This document shows, in pieces, positions 48,187 to 58,756 of a stretch of 64,000 nucleotides of DNA; the first letter of the stretch is position 1; each line of letters begins with the position of its first letter. Position numbers and translations under genes: made by a program. Location: assembly GCF_013373865.1 (NCBI RefSeq), contig NC_050469.1:18735046-18799045 (forward strand). The letters are read 5' to 3'. The DNA is from Monomorium pharaonis (taxonomy: Eukaryota > Arthropoda > Insecta > Hymenoptera > Formicidae). The notes beneath the pieces were generated by a model, which was not told where the DNA came from, did no database searches, and saw only the letters and a list, made by a program, of their open reading frames with translations.

Positions 48187-48850
48187 TAAGAATAAAATAA
48201 AATAATATAATTTATATTTAATTAATTAATAAAAATTTGTCCTAAATTTAGTATGCACTGTTGATAAAAATAATTTAAAAGAAATAAAATTTTTATTTTA
48301 AATTTTTATTTTGTCAATCATCTATCGAAGCTCCATGAAGCTTCTACTAATGATCCACGAAACGTCCGTCAGTCTTCCATCGAGGCTCTGTGAAGCCTCT
48401 ATTAATGATCCACACAACGTCTAATAGACCTCTTTGACGACCTCTAATGAAGGTCTAATGGACGTCCACAATGCGGAACTGTGGATTTCTAATGGCTCTA
48501 TATTGGACGTCTAATGGACGTCCACTGGAAGTTTATACGTCTACTGGAGGTTTTATTTCTATGTGGGTATGCTTATATAATATGCTTAACTTATACGTTA
48601 AGCCTTAAATCTCATTTATAGACACCGCTTTAGACCGTATCTAAAATACGTCTTAATGACGTCTTTATGTCCCGATTTTGGATGTGTGCTGTCTGAGAAA
48701 ATAATCATCAGATCATGACTGAAATATGACTTCGAAATGACGTCATCATGACGTCAATTTTAGGTCATGTAAAAAAATGGTAATTTTGACGACATATGAC
48801 CAGATATGACCATTTTGGGACGTCAAAATGATGTGGGCTTGCTACCTGGG

Positions 48851-49171
48851 AAGACTATGATTTGAGTGACCGTGTTTCTGCCATTATGTTGTAACGGTAA
48901 ATCATGCACGAATTCTGCTGCATTTTTGCTGTCAATAACTCATAAGTCGTGCCTTTATTCTTACGATGTTTTTACCATCATATTGTGAAGATAGGTCTGC
49001 CATCATATCGTGCATAGTTTTTACTGCATTTCTACTGTTGCATTATGACAGTAAATCATGTTGTCAGAAAATAAGCTTAATGAGGACGCAGTGGACAAGA
49101 ATTTGTTTGATATGCATGTTTTAATTTGCTGACATATTGTCAGCATACTGCTAGCATTTGGCTATTAGAGT
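48851..49171. other. TE-derived, no gene seen
   Basis: GCTGCATTTTTGCTGTCA-type motifs resemble the arms of the 35016-39062 element, so this is probably a fragment of that kind. Confidence 0.4.
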
Positions 49172-49517
49172 CAGCGATCGCAGATTGCGGCCCCGGTAGC
49201 ATACGGTCGCGTGGGGATGAAGACTAAAGGTGGAAGCACATAAAATTACAGGAGCCATAAGGCAGAATGCAGAAGCCATAGCGCATGCGCTATAGTATTA
49301 CATTTTGCCATGGACAGATAAAGTAATACCATAGCGCATGCGCTATGGCTTCTGCATTCTGTCTTATGGCTCCTGTAATTTTATGTGCTTCCACCTTAAG
49401 GGCAAGGACATACTAAAGAATAAGTGAGTGCTCAGTATATGATTGGTTCTTGCCCTTAGTCTTCATCCCCTCCCCATGCGACCGTATGCTACCGGGGCCG
49501 CAATCTGCGACCGCTGA
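49172..49517. mobile_element. palindromic MITE with a nested MITE (49228-49396, TSD TAA)
   Basis: Outer arms TCAGCGATCGCAGATTGCGG and inverse. Inner arms AGGTGGAAGCACATAAAATT with inverse, flanked by TAA (49225-49227, 49397-49399). A third short palindrome (TAAGGGCAAG ... CTTGCCCTTA) follows at 49397-49459. The cluster lies about 110 bp beyond the spz6 stop codon, probably in its 3' UTR. Confidence 0.85.
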
Positions 49518-49624
49518 TTAGGGTTGTTCCAACTTGGTATGCTCGTGTAGCAAGGATTGAAATAATCGCTTGTAAAATGATGCAATATCTTGTTGGAATA
49601 TAAAATCGGTTTAAATAAAACTCA

Positions 49625-52011
49625 TCATAATTCGACATTAGAACCGCTGCGACGGACGTATCGATTAAAGTAATCCGGTCGCCAGCATTTGCAGCTTCCT
49701 GGTACCAAGAACCAATCGTAATATAGCCGTACCTAAAAGAGAGGATTAAAATGCGTATAAAGTAAAAATACTAAAAATGTTTATCCATTATTTTTTAATA
49801 TGAGATATCTCGAAATAAGAGATTAATATTGGTTGCAAAAAGTGTCATTGAGAGAGATAGTATAAACGAGATAAGAAAAATGAAGAATGCAACTCTTTAC
49901 TTGGAAGCAACCCATTTCGTCGACACCGTCACAGTGATGTTGTTGAGTGCCACCATTGTTACTCGCCTCGCCCGTGTTTGCCCGTTTCTGTAAATATTGC
50001 TGATAATTCTGAAAATCATGAACTGGTGGTGGTGACCCGGTAACTGAATCTCGAGTACCAGACCCGGAAGTGCCAGTCCCTTGATTTTCCTCTAAGAACG
50101 TATCTGGGTAAAATATTTCAGCGACCAATAAACTCGTCCATCTCGGCGATGATAAGCATCCACCGTCCAAGTAATGGCATCTCGATTGCCTGCAACGACA
50201 CGCAAGTACTTTTGGAAATACTGTCCTCTAATTAAAAGGCATGTTATACAGGGTGTTAATAAACCTTTGCATAATATTTATACCCTCGTGTTGCCCACGA
50301 AAATCGAAGACGAAAAGCTCTCCAAATTTTTTCGATTTCATGCGTACAGTTCTTATAATTATTGTCGGAAAATAGTGAAATATTGCCAATGTACGCACGG
50401 CTATAACGGAAACACGAGCGCGGTACGAAACAAGACGATCGTCGTCGGTCGCCGCGAGGCGAGGAGAGCGCAAACAAAATTCATTGCTATTCGTAACGTT
50501 GTTCGTAGCGATAAGCGATGGGGACTAAGGATAGTCGACGATAGCTCATAACTAAAATTTTTCACATAAATTTTTAAACTGTACTACATAAATTGCGAAG
50601 CTAAAAAAATTAAAAGTTGATTGAAAACATTAAGAGAATCATTTCATAGTATTTTTATTGATATACTTGAATTTTAAATCAATGAAAGAGAATAATTCGT
50701 TGGAAATCCACTACAGTTTATTCTCTTTTGTAATTTTGCAAGCTTATCAAAACTGTATGTAAAATTAATATATTTTGTTATTATCCTTATACTAGCAGGT
50801 CACTTTAAAGCTTTCGGAAGATGCGCCATAGTATTTTCAATGAACTACAGTTTTAAATTAATAAAACCGAATAATTCATTAAAAGTCTGCCGCTTCCGAT
50901 TTTTTCTCGCAATTTTCCAACTTTATTGATTAAATATGTAAGGTTAATATTTTTGGCCACATATTTTATACTTGTAAACCATTTAACAACAAAGAATATG
51001 TCATATTAATTTCATTAATATACTTGAATTTTAAAGAAATAAAAGCGAATAAGTCATGAACAATTAATTGTTTCCTATTCGTTTTGGAAATTTTACACGT
51101 TGGAATAAAGTCTACAAATTGTGAAGTCCGCTGTTCGTGAAAATGTCTACTTACATTTTATAAACAACATATATTAATTTTTCATACAGTTCTAATAAGC
51201 TTGCAAAATTACGAAAGGGCATAAACTGTAGTGGATTTCCAACAAATTATTCTCTTTCATTAATTTAAAATTTAAGTATATCAATGAAAATACTAATGAA
51301 ATGATTCTCTTAATGTTTTCAATCAACTTTTAATTTTTTAGCTTCCCAATTTATGTAGTACAGTTTAAAAATTTATGTGAAAAATTTTAGTTATGAGCTA
51401 TCGTCGACCATCCTTAGTTTCCATCGCTTATCGCTACGAAATAACATTGCGAATAGCAATGAATTTTATTTGCGCTGTCCTCGCCTCGCGGCGAGCGACG
51501 ACGATCGTCTTGTTTCCCACCGCGCTCGTGTTTCCGTTATAGCCGTGCGTATATTGGCAATATTTCACTATTTTCCGACAATAATTATAAGAACTGTACG
51601 CATGGAATCGAAAAAATTTGGAGAGCTTTTCGTCTTGGATTTTCGTGGACAACACAATGATATAAATATTATGCAAAGGTTTATTAACACTCTGTATATA
51701 CTGCAAATTCAAATATGGAATCGGAATCCTACATGCATCTGGTGAGTTCGATCGTCTGCGTAAAGTAACCTTCGTAGGGTATCTGTACCACGTATCTCCA
51801 GACACCTTGGTAATTCTTGGCGAAAACTGGAGTCGCGTATTCGACTTTGGCCGGACATGGCGTCGGTGGACCCGTGTATTCCGTTTTCTCTTGCGATGGT
51901 ACGCGTTCTCCTCGTCGATAATCGGATGTTGAAGGTTCATCCCGACGTTCGATAGCCGATGCCGACGGCGTGATCGGCTCGCCTTGAATTGCCTTATACA
52001 ACATGCACACT
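49625..52011 (-). CDS. spz6: Spatzle-6-like neurotrophin/cystine-knot ligand, 3' exons (5' part missing)
   Basis: Three phase-compatible exons: 52011-51733, 50189-49901, 49732-49625. They encode a Spatzle cystine-knot domain. The first starts in a linker and runs through CPAKVEYATPVFAKNYQGVW and VVQIPYEGYFTQTIELTRC. The second has SRCHYLDGGCLSSPRW and a long Gly/Ser/Gln-rich insert before HHCDGVDEMGC. The third has YYDWFLVPGSCKCW and then a short tail to the stop. The long insert between the last knot strands and the LDGGC block fit Spatzle-6 better than Spatzle-1 to -5, in my judgement. Family members are secreted ligands of Toll-type receptors. The signal peptide and prodomain exons were not found; they would be at or beyond 52012, where only repeats are seen. 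The 1.54-kb intron 50190-51732 is almost filled by a foldback element. Confidence 0.88.
50246..51698. mobile_element. 1.45-kb foldback with about 530-bp inverted arms, in a spz6 intron
   Basis: Ends TATACAGGGTGTTAATAAAC and the inverse of TATACAGAGTGTTAATAAAC. Arms stay alignable to about 50780 and from about 51140. Arms and spacer contain degenerate tandem units of about 170-175 bp (TTGAATTTTAAATCAATGAA type). The duplicated target is probably TA. No transposase. Confidence 0.88.
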
Positions 52012-52340
52012 CTATTTGTGTCCAAAAGAAACAATTAATATACTATAATACAATATAATTATAATAATCGAAGGATTCTCAGCTCTCCTTTTTTTTTAAA
52101 AAAAAAGAAAGAAATCTCTACTTTTCAAAATTTATGCAATTTAAATTTATTCTCGATACTTTCGTTTTAAAGAAAGATCGGTATATTTTAAATTAAATTA
52201 ATGGTGCGTTTCCGAGTGAAAATTTAATCTCGCCAACACCTAGTGATGATCGATCTAGCCAAAACGTGTTTTATATCGCTCTTATCTAGCCAAAGCAAAT
52301 AGTATTGAGACAGTAATATAACGTTTGGAAAATATATATA

Positions 52341-52892
52341 GGTACTGGGACTGTCCCGATTGAGCACATAAGCGATTGGACACAGTAGTATTTCCCGATT
52401 GGACACGGACTCGATTAGACACAGACCCGATTGGACACGGACCCGATTGCACACGGACCCGATTGCACACCGACCCGATTGCACACCGACCCGATTGCAC
52501 ACGGACCTGCTTGCGCACCGACTTGATTGCCCACGACCCGTTTGCACACGGACTCGATTGCACGGATCCGTGTCCAATCGGGTCGGTGTGCAATCGAGAC
52601 TGTGTCCAATCGAGTCCATGTCCAATCAGGTCTGTGTCCAATCGAGTTCCTGTCCAATCGGGTTCGTGTGCAATCAAGTCGGTGCGCAATCGGGTCCGTG
52701 TGCAATCGGGTCCGTGTGCAATCGAGTCGGTGTGCAATCGGATCCGTGTACAACCAGGTTCGTGTCTAATCCGGTCCGTGTCCAATCGGGTCCGCGTCTA
52801 ATCGAGTCCGTGTCCAATCGGGACTGTGTCCAATCGGGAAATATTACTGTGTCCAATCGCTTATGTACGCAATCGGGCCTCACTCATAGGTA
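52341..52892. mobile_element. foldback element whose arms are 16-bp minisatellites
   Basis: Units like CCCGATTGCACACCGA are repeated about a dozen times to 52565, then the inverse (GGTCCGTGTGCAATCG type) to about 52855. The tips pair as ACATAAGCGATTGGACACAG. Long open frames in all directions here are repeat artefacts. Confidence 0.88.
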
Positions 52893-53329
52893 CTAGACAA
52901 ATATAATGTCTCACAGTAAACTATGAAAACAGTTTAGTCATCAGCTGGCCTGGACTGAATTAAAAATATGCAAAATAAATTTTTACTTTTTTTTACTTAC
53001 AGCTAGACATTTTTTAAATTAAACTTAATTCCTGAGAAGTTTATTATACATCTACATATTATTATGTAATAATTTTGTCACAAAATGTCTATTTAACAAA
53101 ACCGGGGTGTGAACCTAGGGTACTGCGTTGTCACTACCCCAATAAAACGAGTGAATATAATTTGCCCACGTTCGAAACGGCCACGTCCGAAATGGCCACG
53201 TTCATAATAGTCACGTATGTTTCACTTGAACATGTGCAGCGGTCGTATCCTCATGCTTCTTAGTCACAAGCGCATGCTCTGTCTAGCACAAGCCAGGCAA
53301 AAAATGAATAAATATCAATTGAAAAACCA

Positions 53330-53510
53330 AGCAGAAAACGATAATAAATTCGACACCAATCGACGTCGAATCGATGTCGATTCGATGTACTATTTCTCAC
53401 TAGGCTCAGCAAAAACGATAATAAATTCGACATCAATTCGACGTCGAATTGACATCGAAATGATGATTTCGATGTCGAATCGATGTACTATTTCTCACTG
53501 TAGAGTATAG
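53330..53510. repeat. two tandem units with TCGACGTCGA palindromes, possible element end
   Basis: Two units of about 90 bp, each ending TGTACTATTTCTCACT. TCGACGTCGAAT and ATCGATGTCGA recur. The inverse reads AGTGAGAAATAGTACATCGA, like a degraded CCCAGTGAGAAATAG terminus. Confidence 0.5.
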
Positions 53511-53564
53511 ATATTTAAATATCTACATACGTATTTCAACGAGTATCTTGTTTTGCGTGGAAAG

Positions 53565-53622
53565 TCGCAAATCCATGTGGTGCAGAGAATGGTTTGCACA
53601 CACACACACACACACACACTCA

Positions 53623-53670
<48 letters not shown>

Positions 53671-53745
53671 CACGGGGCAAAGGGGGCCTTCGGCCCTCCC
53701 TCCCCCCCCCCCCCCCAAGTCGCTAACTCATGTCGTACATTGCAA
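53565..53745 (+). repeat. core of a CA-repeat element (GTCGCAAATCCATGTGGT), copy 2
   Basis: AGTCGCAAATCCATGTGGTG and GCAGAGAATGGTTTGCACAC, then (CA)n, (CACG)n, a C-rich run and AAGTCGCTAACTCATGT. Same order as at 24828-25055 and, inverted, at 55596-55733. Confidence 0.8.
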
Positions 53746-53785
53746 ACAAAGTAGGATTTATTTGTATTATCAGATTTCCAATACA

Positions 53786-54326
53786 ATATACATGGTGTAC
53801 AACTTTGCGGTGTACAAGTTGGCGGTGTACAACTTTGCGGTGTACAACTTTGCGGTGTACAACCCAGACAGCACCAGATATCGTACGAATATTATACTCT
53901 CATACGTAATGTACTGTGATCATACCGAATATACGTAAAACATTCATATAACGTCTCAGTAGAATGTCATTTTGATATATCCTCAAGATAAACTTAGAAT
54001 ATAGCGACTGAACTTTGCAACTCCTACTGAATATACTGAGATTATATCTAATATACTCAAAACATCCGTAAAATATTCTATGATATATCTCATGTATATC
54101 TATCACATATTTCCAAAATATCCGCGTAATATCGAAAGTGAATCATGTCAACGCTATCTATGATCTGTAACGTTACGCATTTTCGTCTGCCGTGTGATGC
54201 AGACACGTGGTGAAGTGTAGGGTGTGAACGTGCGAACACGAACTCACGGACAACGTGGTTTTCTCAAGAATTACGCCCAGATAACTCTGGTATGCACATA
54301 AGATATAATATAGTAACGTAAACTAT

Positions 54327-54369
<43 letters not shown>

Positions 54370-54985
54370 TTATTTAGGTTATAACCTACAATTATCTGAG
54401 CATAATTTCCCAAAGCACCCCAGCGTATTCAACAGATATTACGCTTCATTTCTCGCGATAGCTTCCTGATGTGCAAAATGATTAATTCCTCTTCTTATTT
54501 CTTCTTGCTAATTCTGTATGTTTAATTCCTTATTCCTTATTCCTCTCATTATGCATGAGCCCATATAATGTGAACATACTGTAGACATATTGTGAATATA
54601 CTGAAGATATACTTTAGACATACGTATAACATTCTTAAGATATATTCGGTATATTCTCATAAACTGCCAGCGAAATTCTATGGGATAAGGCAACGCGGAC
54701 ATAGTACGTTATGAGTATATACTCGCCATATCACAGACGTATCTCTAATATTATACGAATATTGCAATATACTTTCGCAATATCCTATTATCGTTCTCAT
54801 AATCTACATGTGCTGTCTGGGAACTTTGCGGTGTACAAGTTTGCGATGTACAACTTTGCGGTGTACAACTTTGCGGTGTACAACTTTGCGGTGTACAACT
54901 TTGCGGTGTACAAGTTTGCGCTGTACAAGTTTGCGGTGTACAAATTTTACGTGTCCAATTGCACGGTGTACATTTTTATCATGTT
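53786..54985 (+). repeat. 15-bp minisatellite GTGTACAACTTTGCG, interrupted by a transposon
   Basis: Units at 53792-53862 resume at 54822-54950. The 53863-54821 insertion splits one unit exactly. Confidence 0.92.
53863..54821. mobile_element. 959-bp element, CCCAGACAGCAC ends, TSD AA
   Basis: CCCAGACAGCACCAG at left, GTGCTGTCTGGG at right. The 15-bp unit GTGTACAACTTTGCG is split with AA duplicated (53861-53862, 54822-54823). Contains an (AT)n tract at about 54331-54364. Confidence 0.92.
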
Positions 54986-54989
54986 CAAA

Positions 54990-55430
54990 TTGTAATTTGT
55001 CCAGAATTTATTTTTCCTGTGTACAAAATTCCTGTGTCAAAATAAGTCGTGTCCATTTGAAACGTGTACATTAGTTTGTGTCCATTTGCACCGTGTCCAT
55101 TTGCACTGTGTCTAATTGTACTGTGTCCAGTGAACCACTCCCTTTCGAATGTGGCCATTTCGAACGTGGCCGTTTCGAACGTAAGCAAAGTGAACTCCGT
55201 GCAATATTTCCCATGGCCATTCTAAACGTGGCCATTCTGAACGTAACCGTTTCGGACGTGGCCGTTTCGAACGTGGGCAAATTGAACCCCATGCAATATT
55301 TCCCGAGGCCATTCCATACGTGGCCATTTCGAACGTGGCCGTTTCAAACGTGGCCATTTCGAACGTGGTCAAATTTACGCGTGGCCATTTCGAACGTGAC
55401 CATTGTGGACGCTCCCCAATAAAACAGTGA
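54990..55430 (+). repeat. 15-bp minisatellites GTGTCCATTTGCAC and GTGGCCATTTCGAAC
   Basis: A gradual change of unit from GTGTCCATTTGCAC (to about 55130) to GTGGCCATTTCGAAC (55150-55410), with two longer sub-blocks repeating ATATTTCCC.GGCCATTC. Confidence 0.85.
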
Positions 55431-55466
55431 TATTCACGTGGAATCCATGTGATTTGAAAGCGTCCC

Positions 55467-55909
55467 AGATGCGCACAGTAATAAACATAGCAGGCTGAGT
55501 GAAACGGACATAGTAACAAACGGACACAGTGCGAAACGGACATAGTAACAAACGAAAACAGTAACAAACGGACACAGTAACAAACGGACTTACCACATGG
55601 GTTGCGACTTTTCAGGCCACGCCTATCGACGGAGGGTGCGGAGAGGAGGGGGCAAAGCCCCCCTTGTACACCCGCGCGCGTGTGTATGTGTGTGTGTGCC
55701 AAGCATTCTTTGCATCACATGGGTTTGCGACTATGTCCGTTTCGCACTGTGTCCGTTTGGTCTGTCCGCATTTGATTGGTGCGCATTTGATCTGTATCCG
55801 TTTTGCACTGTATTTGTTTGTTACTGTGTCCGTTTGGTCTGTGTTTGTTTGTTACTGTATCCGTTTTACTCAACCTGCTGTGTGCGTTTATTACTGTGCG
55901 CATCTGGGA
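55467..55909. mobile_element. foldback element, CCCAGATGCGCACAGTAATA ends, CA-core copy 3
   Basis: CCCAGATGCGCACAGTAATA at left and its inverse at right (ending CATCTGGG). Arms are 16-bp units (AAACGGACACAGTAAC). The core is the CA element inverted (55596-55733). Same family as 24527-25463. No clear target duplication. Confidence 0.8.
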
Positions 55910-56135
55910 CTTACTCCGTGATTTGAATGGATTACGTGGATGCAGGATGCAGGTTTATCCACGTGGATGCAATGTTCTTTTTTCATTATTATATATCGAA
56001 TTCTTTTATCTTTGAAATATTTATTAGATTTTTTGTGGATATATCTATTAAAAAATATTTATAGGGGATTTACTTGGATATTTCGAGAAACGCCGCGCTT
56101 CAGTTATTGCACGGCGCCGTCGACAGGTAGCGTAA

Positions 56136-56268
56136 TGGCTCTGGCACACTAGACGCGATATGAGAGCTCTACATTTTCAAACATTTCATCGCCATGTTGG
56201 AAAAAGCAGAACTGTTATTGGATATCGCTCATCGCTCGTCGTTTATCGCGTCTAGTGTGCCAGAGCCA
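56136..56268. mobile_element. 133-bp MITE, TGGCTCTGGCACACTAGACG arms, TSD TAA
   Basis: TGGCTCTGGCACACTAGACG at left and inverse at right, TAA on both sides (56133-56135, 56269-56271). PIF/Harbinger-like target. Confidence 0.9.
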
Positions 56269-56332
56269 TAATTCTCTCAGGAGTAAGATGAAACCGACGT
56301 GCTACATAAGGATCATCCACAGCCCAGCTAAC

Positions 56333-57567
56333 CATTTGCTACCAAATTGTCAGCAGACTGCTAAAAATTTCTTGCGGAATCAGGCTGCCAAAATCATGGC
56401 CTCGAGTGCGCCCCAATTGCAAGCAAAAATTGTTATCAAATCCTGATATCAAATTGGGTGCAACACCAGAGCAGACCTGTCACTAGCAATACAATGACAA
56501 ATTCACGCAGCAAATTGAGAACAGATGTTGCAACGTAAACTCACAGCAGATTTGCGCCAAATATGCAACAGATCTGGGGCTCGATTCTTGAATTCATTTG
56601 CAAAAGAAACGTATTCGCAAATTCTGTTCTTACAGAAAAGTTGAAAATTTATTGGCTATTGTATGGCTTTTAACCAATAAACTTGCAACTTTTTTGTTAG
56701 AGCGGGTATTTGCGCATACGTTTTCTTGCGAATGAATTCAAGAATCGAGCCCCTGTATTCATAAATGATGACAGATTGGCGACAGATTTGTCGAATCTTT
56801 TCATTTCTTCTTTCATCACAGTTATAATTTTATTTGAGAATCGATGTAAGCAATCTTCTGGGAAGATTTATTAATTCAGGAGTAGGAACAGATTAAATAA
56901 TTTACCCAATCCTCTCCTTAGCATCTAATATTTCCTATAGGGGGGCCTCAATTGACCTATCTATTTTCTCCATTTATATCGCAGGTATATTATTTATTCT
57001 AGGTGCAATTAATTTCATTAAATTTCTTTATAGTTAAATCTCATTCCAAAAAAATGAAAATACTACCAGTTCTGTATCATAAAAGTATAATGTGGCGGTC
57101 CTTCACTACTCTTCCGCAGGCGCAGCGAAGGAAGATAATTTTTGCTTACCTTCGCGCTGCGAGTGGTCTTTATGTAGCGAGTTGACTGCATTTTATTTCC
57201 GAGAAAGTAAGCCGCCATTGGACGGTGCCGCACTTTTTATTGCCAATTTGACATTTCGACAGATCTGCTGCATTTCTGGTATCAATCTGTCGCGTACTTT
57301 GACACATAAATGTTGTTGCATTTCTACAGGCAATTTGCTGACATTGTTTGCACTTTGGTGTTTGTCATCAATCTGTTATCAATACTTTCAATAAATCTGC
57401 TCGCAGTTCACTATTATTTTGTCATGTATTCTGATACAGACGTTGCTAAATATTTGCTGAATATCTGCTAATAGTGTTTGCAATGACAAGATATGTTTCT
57501 CATTTGTCGCCTTTTTGGCAACAGAATCTGTTGCCAACATTTGTCACAGCAGAAATAGTTATAGGGG
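56333..57567. mobile_element. second copy of the CCCAGCTAACCATTT element, TSD AG
   Basis: Inverted relative to 37155-38242 and nearly identical by eye apart from a nested MITE at 56577-56753. AG on both flanks (56331-56332, 57568-57569). Confidence 0.92.
56577..56753. mobile_element. GGGCTCGATTCTTGAATTC MITE, copy 2, TSD TG
   Basis: 177 bp, inserted into CAGATCTG|TATTCATAA, intact in the sister element at about 37975. TG is duplicated. Confidence 0.93.
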
Positions 57568-57569
57568 AG

Positions 57570-57914
57570 TACGATTAAGACAAGCAATAATTAGCTTCCT
57601 GCTCTATGTGGAAGAAAACCACCACATAATATTTTTATGATTTACTCATTTTAATTGGGTGAACAATTTGCTACAAGAAAAGTGACCTTCACTTCAGTCA
57701 AATGAAAAGATCACTTATTAAGCGAAAAACTCATTCTTATAAGAAGTGAGATGTTATTTTATTTCGAGCGGCTGTATTTCACTATCGCTTAGAGTAAAAT
57801 TCTATTCTTTTGGAGTGACGTTTCACTCCAATAAATTTAGAGAGTACGTGTATATTATGAGGATGTTTCTAAAGTTCGTAAAATTTTTACGCGGTTTCTA
57901 CATCGAATCTATGC
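57570..57914. other. no gene seen
   Basis: AT-rich; weak inverted matches around AAGTGATC/AAGAAGTGAGA only. Confidence 0.4.
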
Positions 57915-58040
57915 TCTAGTTTACACCGAGCACTTGGTACGCGTATCAAATAGTAAATAACTAGTGAATGTGTTTAATCATTGGCTGATCAGCTTAAATT
58001 CACTACTTGATACGCGTACCAAGTACTCGGTGTAAACTAG
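57915..58040. mobile_element. CTAGTTTACA family MITE, copy 4
   Basis: CTAGTTTACACCGAGCACTT at left and inverse to 58040. The centre orientation is as in copy 2. Confidence 0.92.
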
Positions 58041-58596
58041 GGCTACGATTGAATCCACATGGATTCTAGTTCCGTTTTTGAGCGGATGTCCACTCAAATA
58101 TTCATGTGGATTTCACGATGCCGATCCACGTAGCATTGGCCGCGTTCAGCAGACACAACTGTTGAGTGAGCGCTCAGTGATTCTTTAATATGATTGGTTA
58201 GATCTAAAGGTATTAACCAATTAACCAATTAACGTGGATATCACGTATTGTTTTATTGGAGTAGGAACTATTCACCTTATCCATTACGCTATCGAACATT
58301 TGTGATTAGCAAACTTTAAGTCCTTTTTATAATATATTACTATATCTTATAATATAAAAAATACAAAAATAAAACTTTTTTTAAATTACACTGTCCGACA
58401 CTATTTTTGTAACACAAATGCGAATAGTCATTTCCGACGTATTTTTGCCTGCCGAACACGAATCCGTTTTCAAAATTTGGCTATCAAGTCATAATTTTAA
58501 GAAAAATGGTGTCAAAGAAGCAAAAAATAACGATTAATGGTTTTCAAGACGTTATAATACTGGCACTAAATTCTTTTAACAAATTTTGTTAATACC

Positions 58597-58756
58597 TGTT
58601 GTTCAGGGCGGATTGAACGATACACAATTATAGAATGTATTTTTGAGAAATAAAAATTTCTAGAGAGGAACAGCGAATAAGAATCGTTGAATCCGTAGAG
58701 AAATTCGGACAGCTCCCATGATGCAAACACAACGGGGTAAATTCTAAATTTCAACA
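58597..58756 (-). repeat. 3' LTR of the copia element, shortened
   Basis: On the plus strand it runs from TGTTGTTCAGG to TTTCAACA. It matches 62733-63010 but lacks an internal stretch of about 118 bp. Confidence 0.88.

Larger units (their letters stand above)
46873..48567. mobile_element. 1.7-kb element, CCCACATAGAAAT ends, TSD TA, minisatellite arms
   Basis: CCCACATAGAAATTGGCATC at left, inverse of CCCACATAGAAATAAAACC at right, TA on both flanks. GGACGTCC-type motifs in both arms. Confidence 0.8.
45854..48850. mobile_element. 3.0-kb element, CCCAGGTAGCAA ends, TGACGTCA motifs, TSD AA
   Basis: CCCAGGTAGCAAACTCACGT at left, its near-inverse at right ending TTGCTACCTGGG at 48850, AA on both sides. 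TGACGTCA-like palindromes are repeated in both subterminal regions (45885-46010, 48715-48835). Contains several nested elements. Confidence 0.88.

Noticed and set aside
50174..50551. 125-codon frame, and its relative on the other strand at 51434-51940
   Set aside because: They are the two inverted arms of one foldback element read in opposite directions. Similarity is due to the arms, not to a gene family.
52224..52896. Overlapping frames of 70-167 codons on both strands
   Set aside because: A 16-bp repeat without stops gives long frames in every direction; the peptides are simple repeats.
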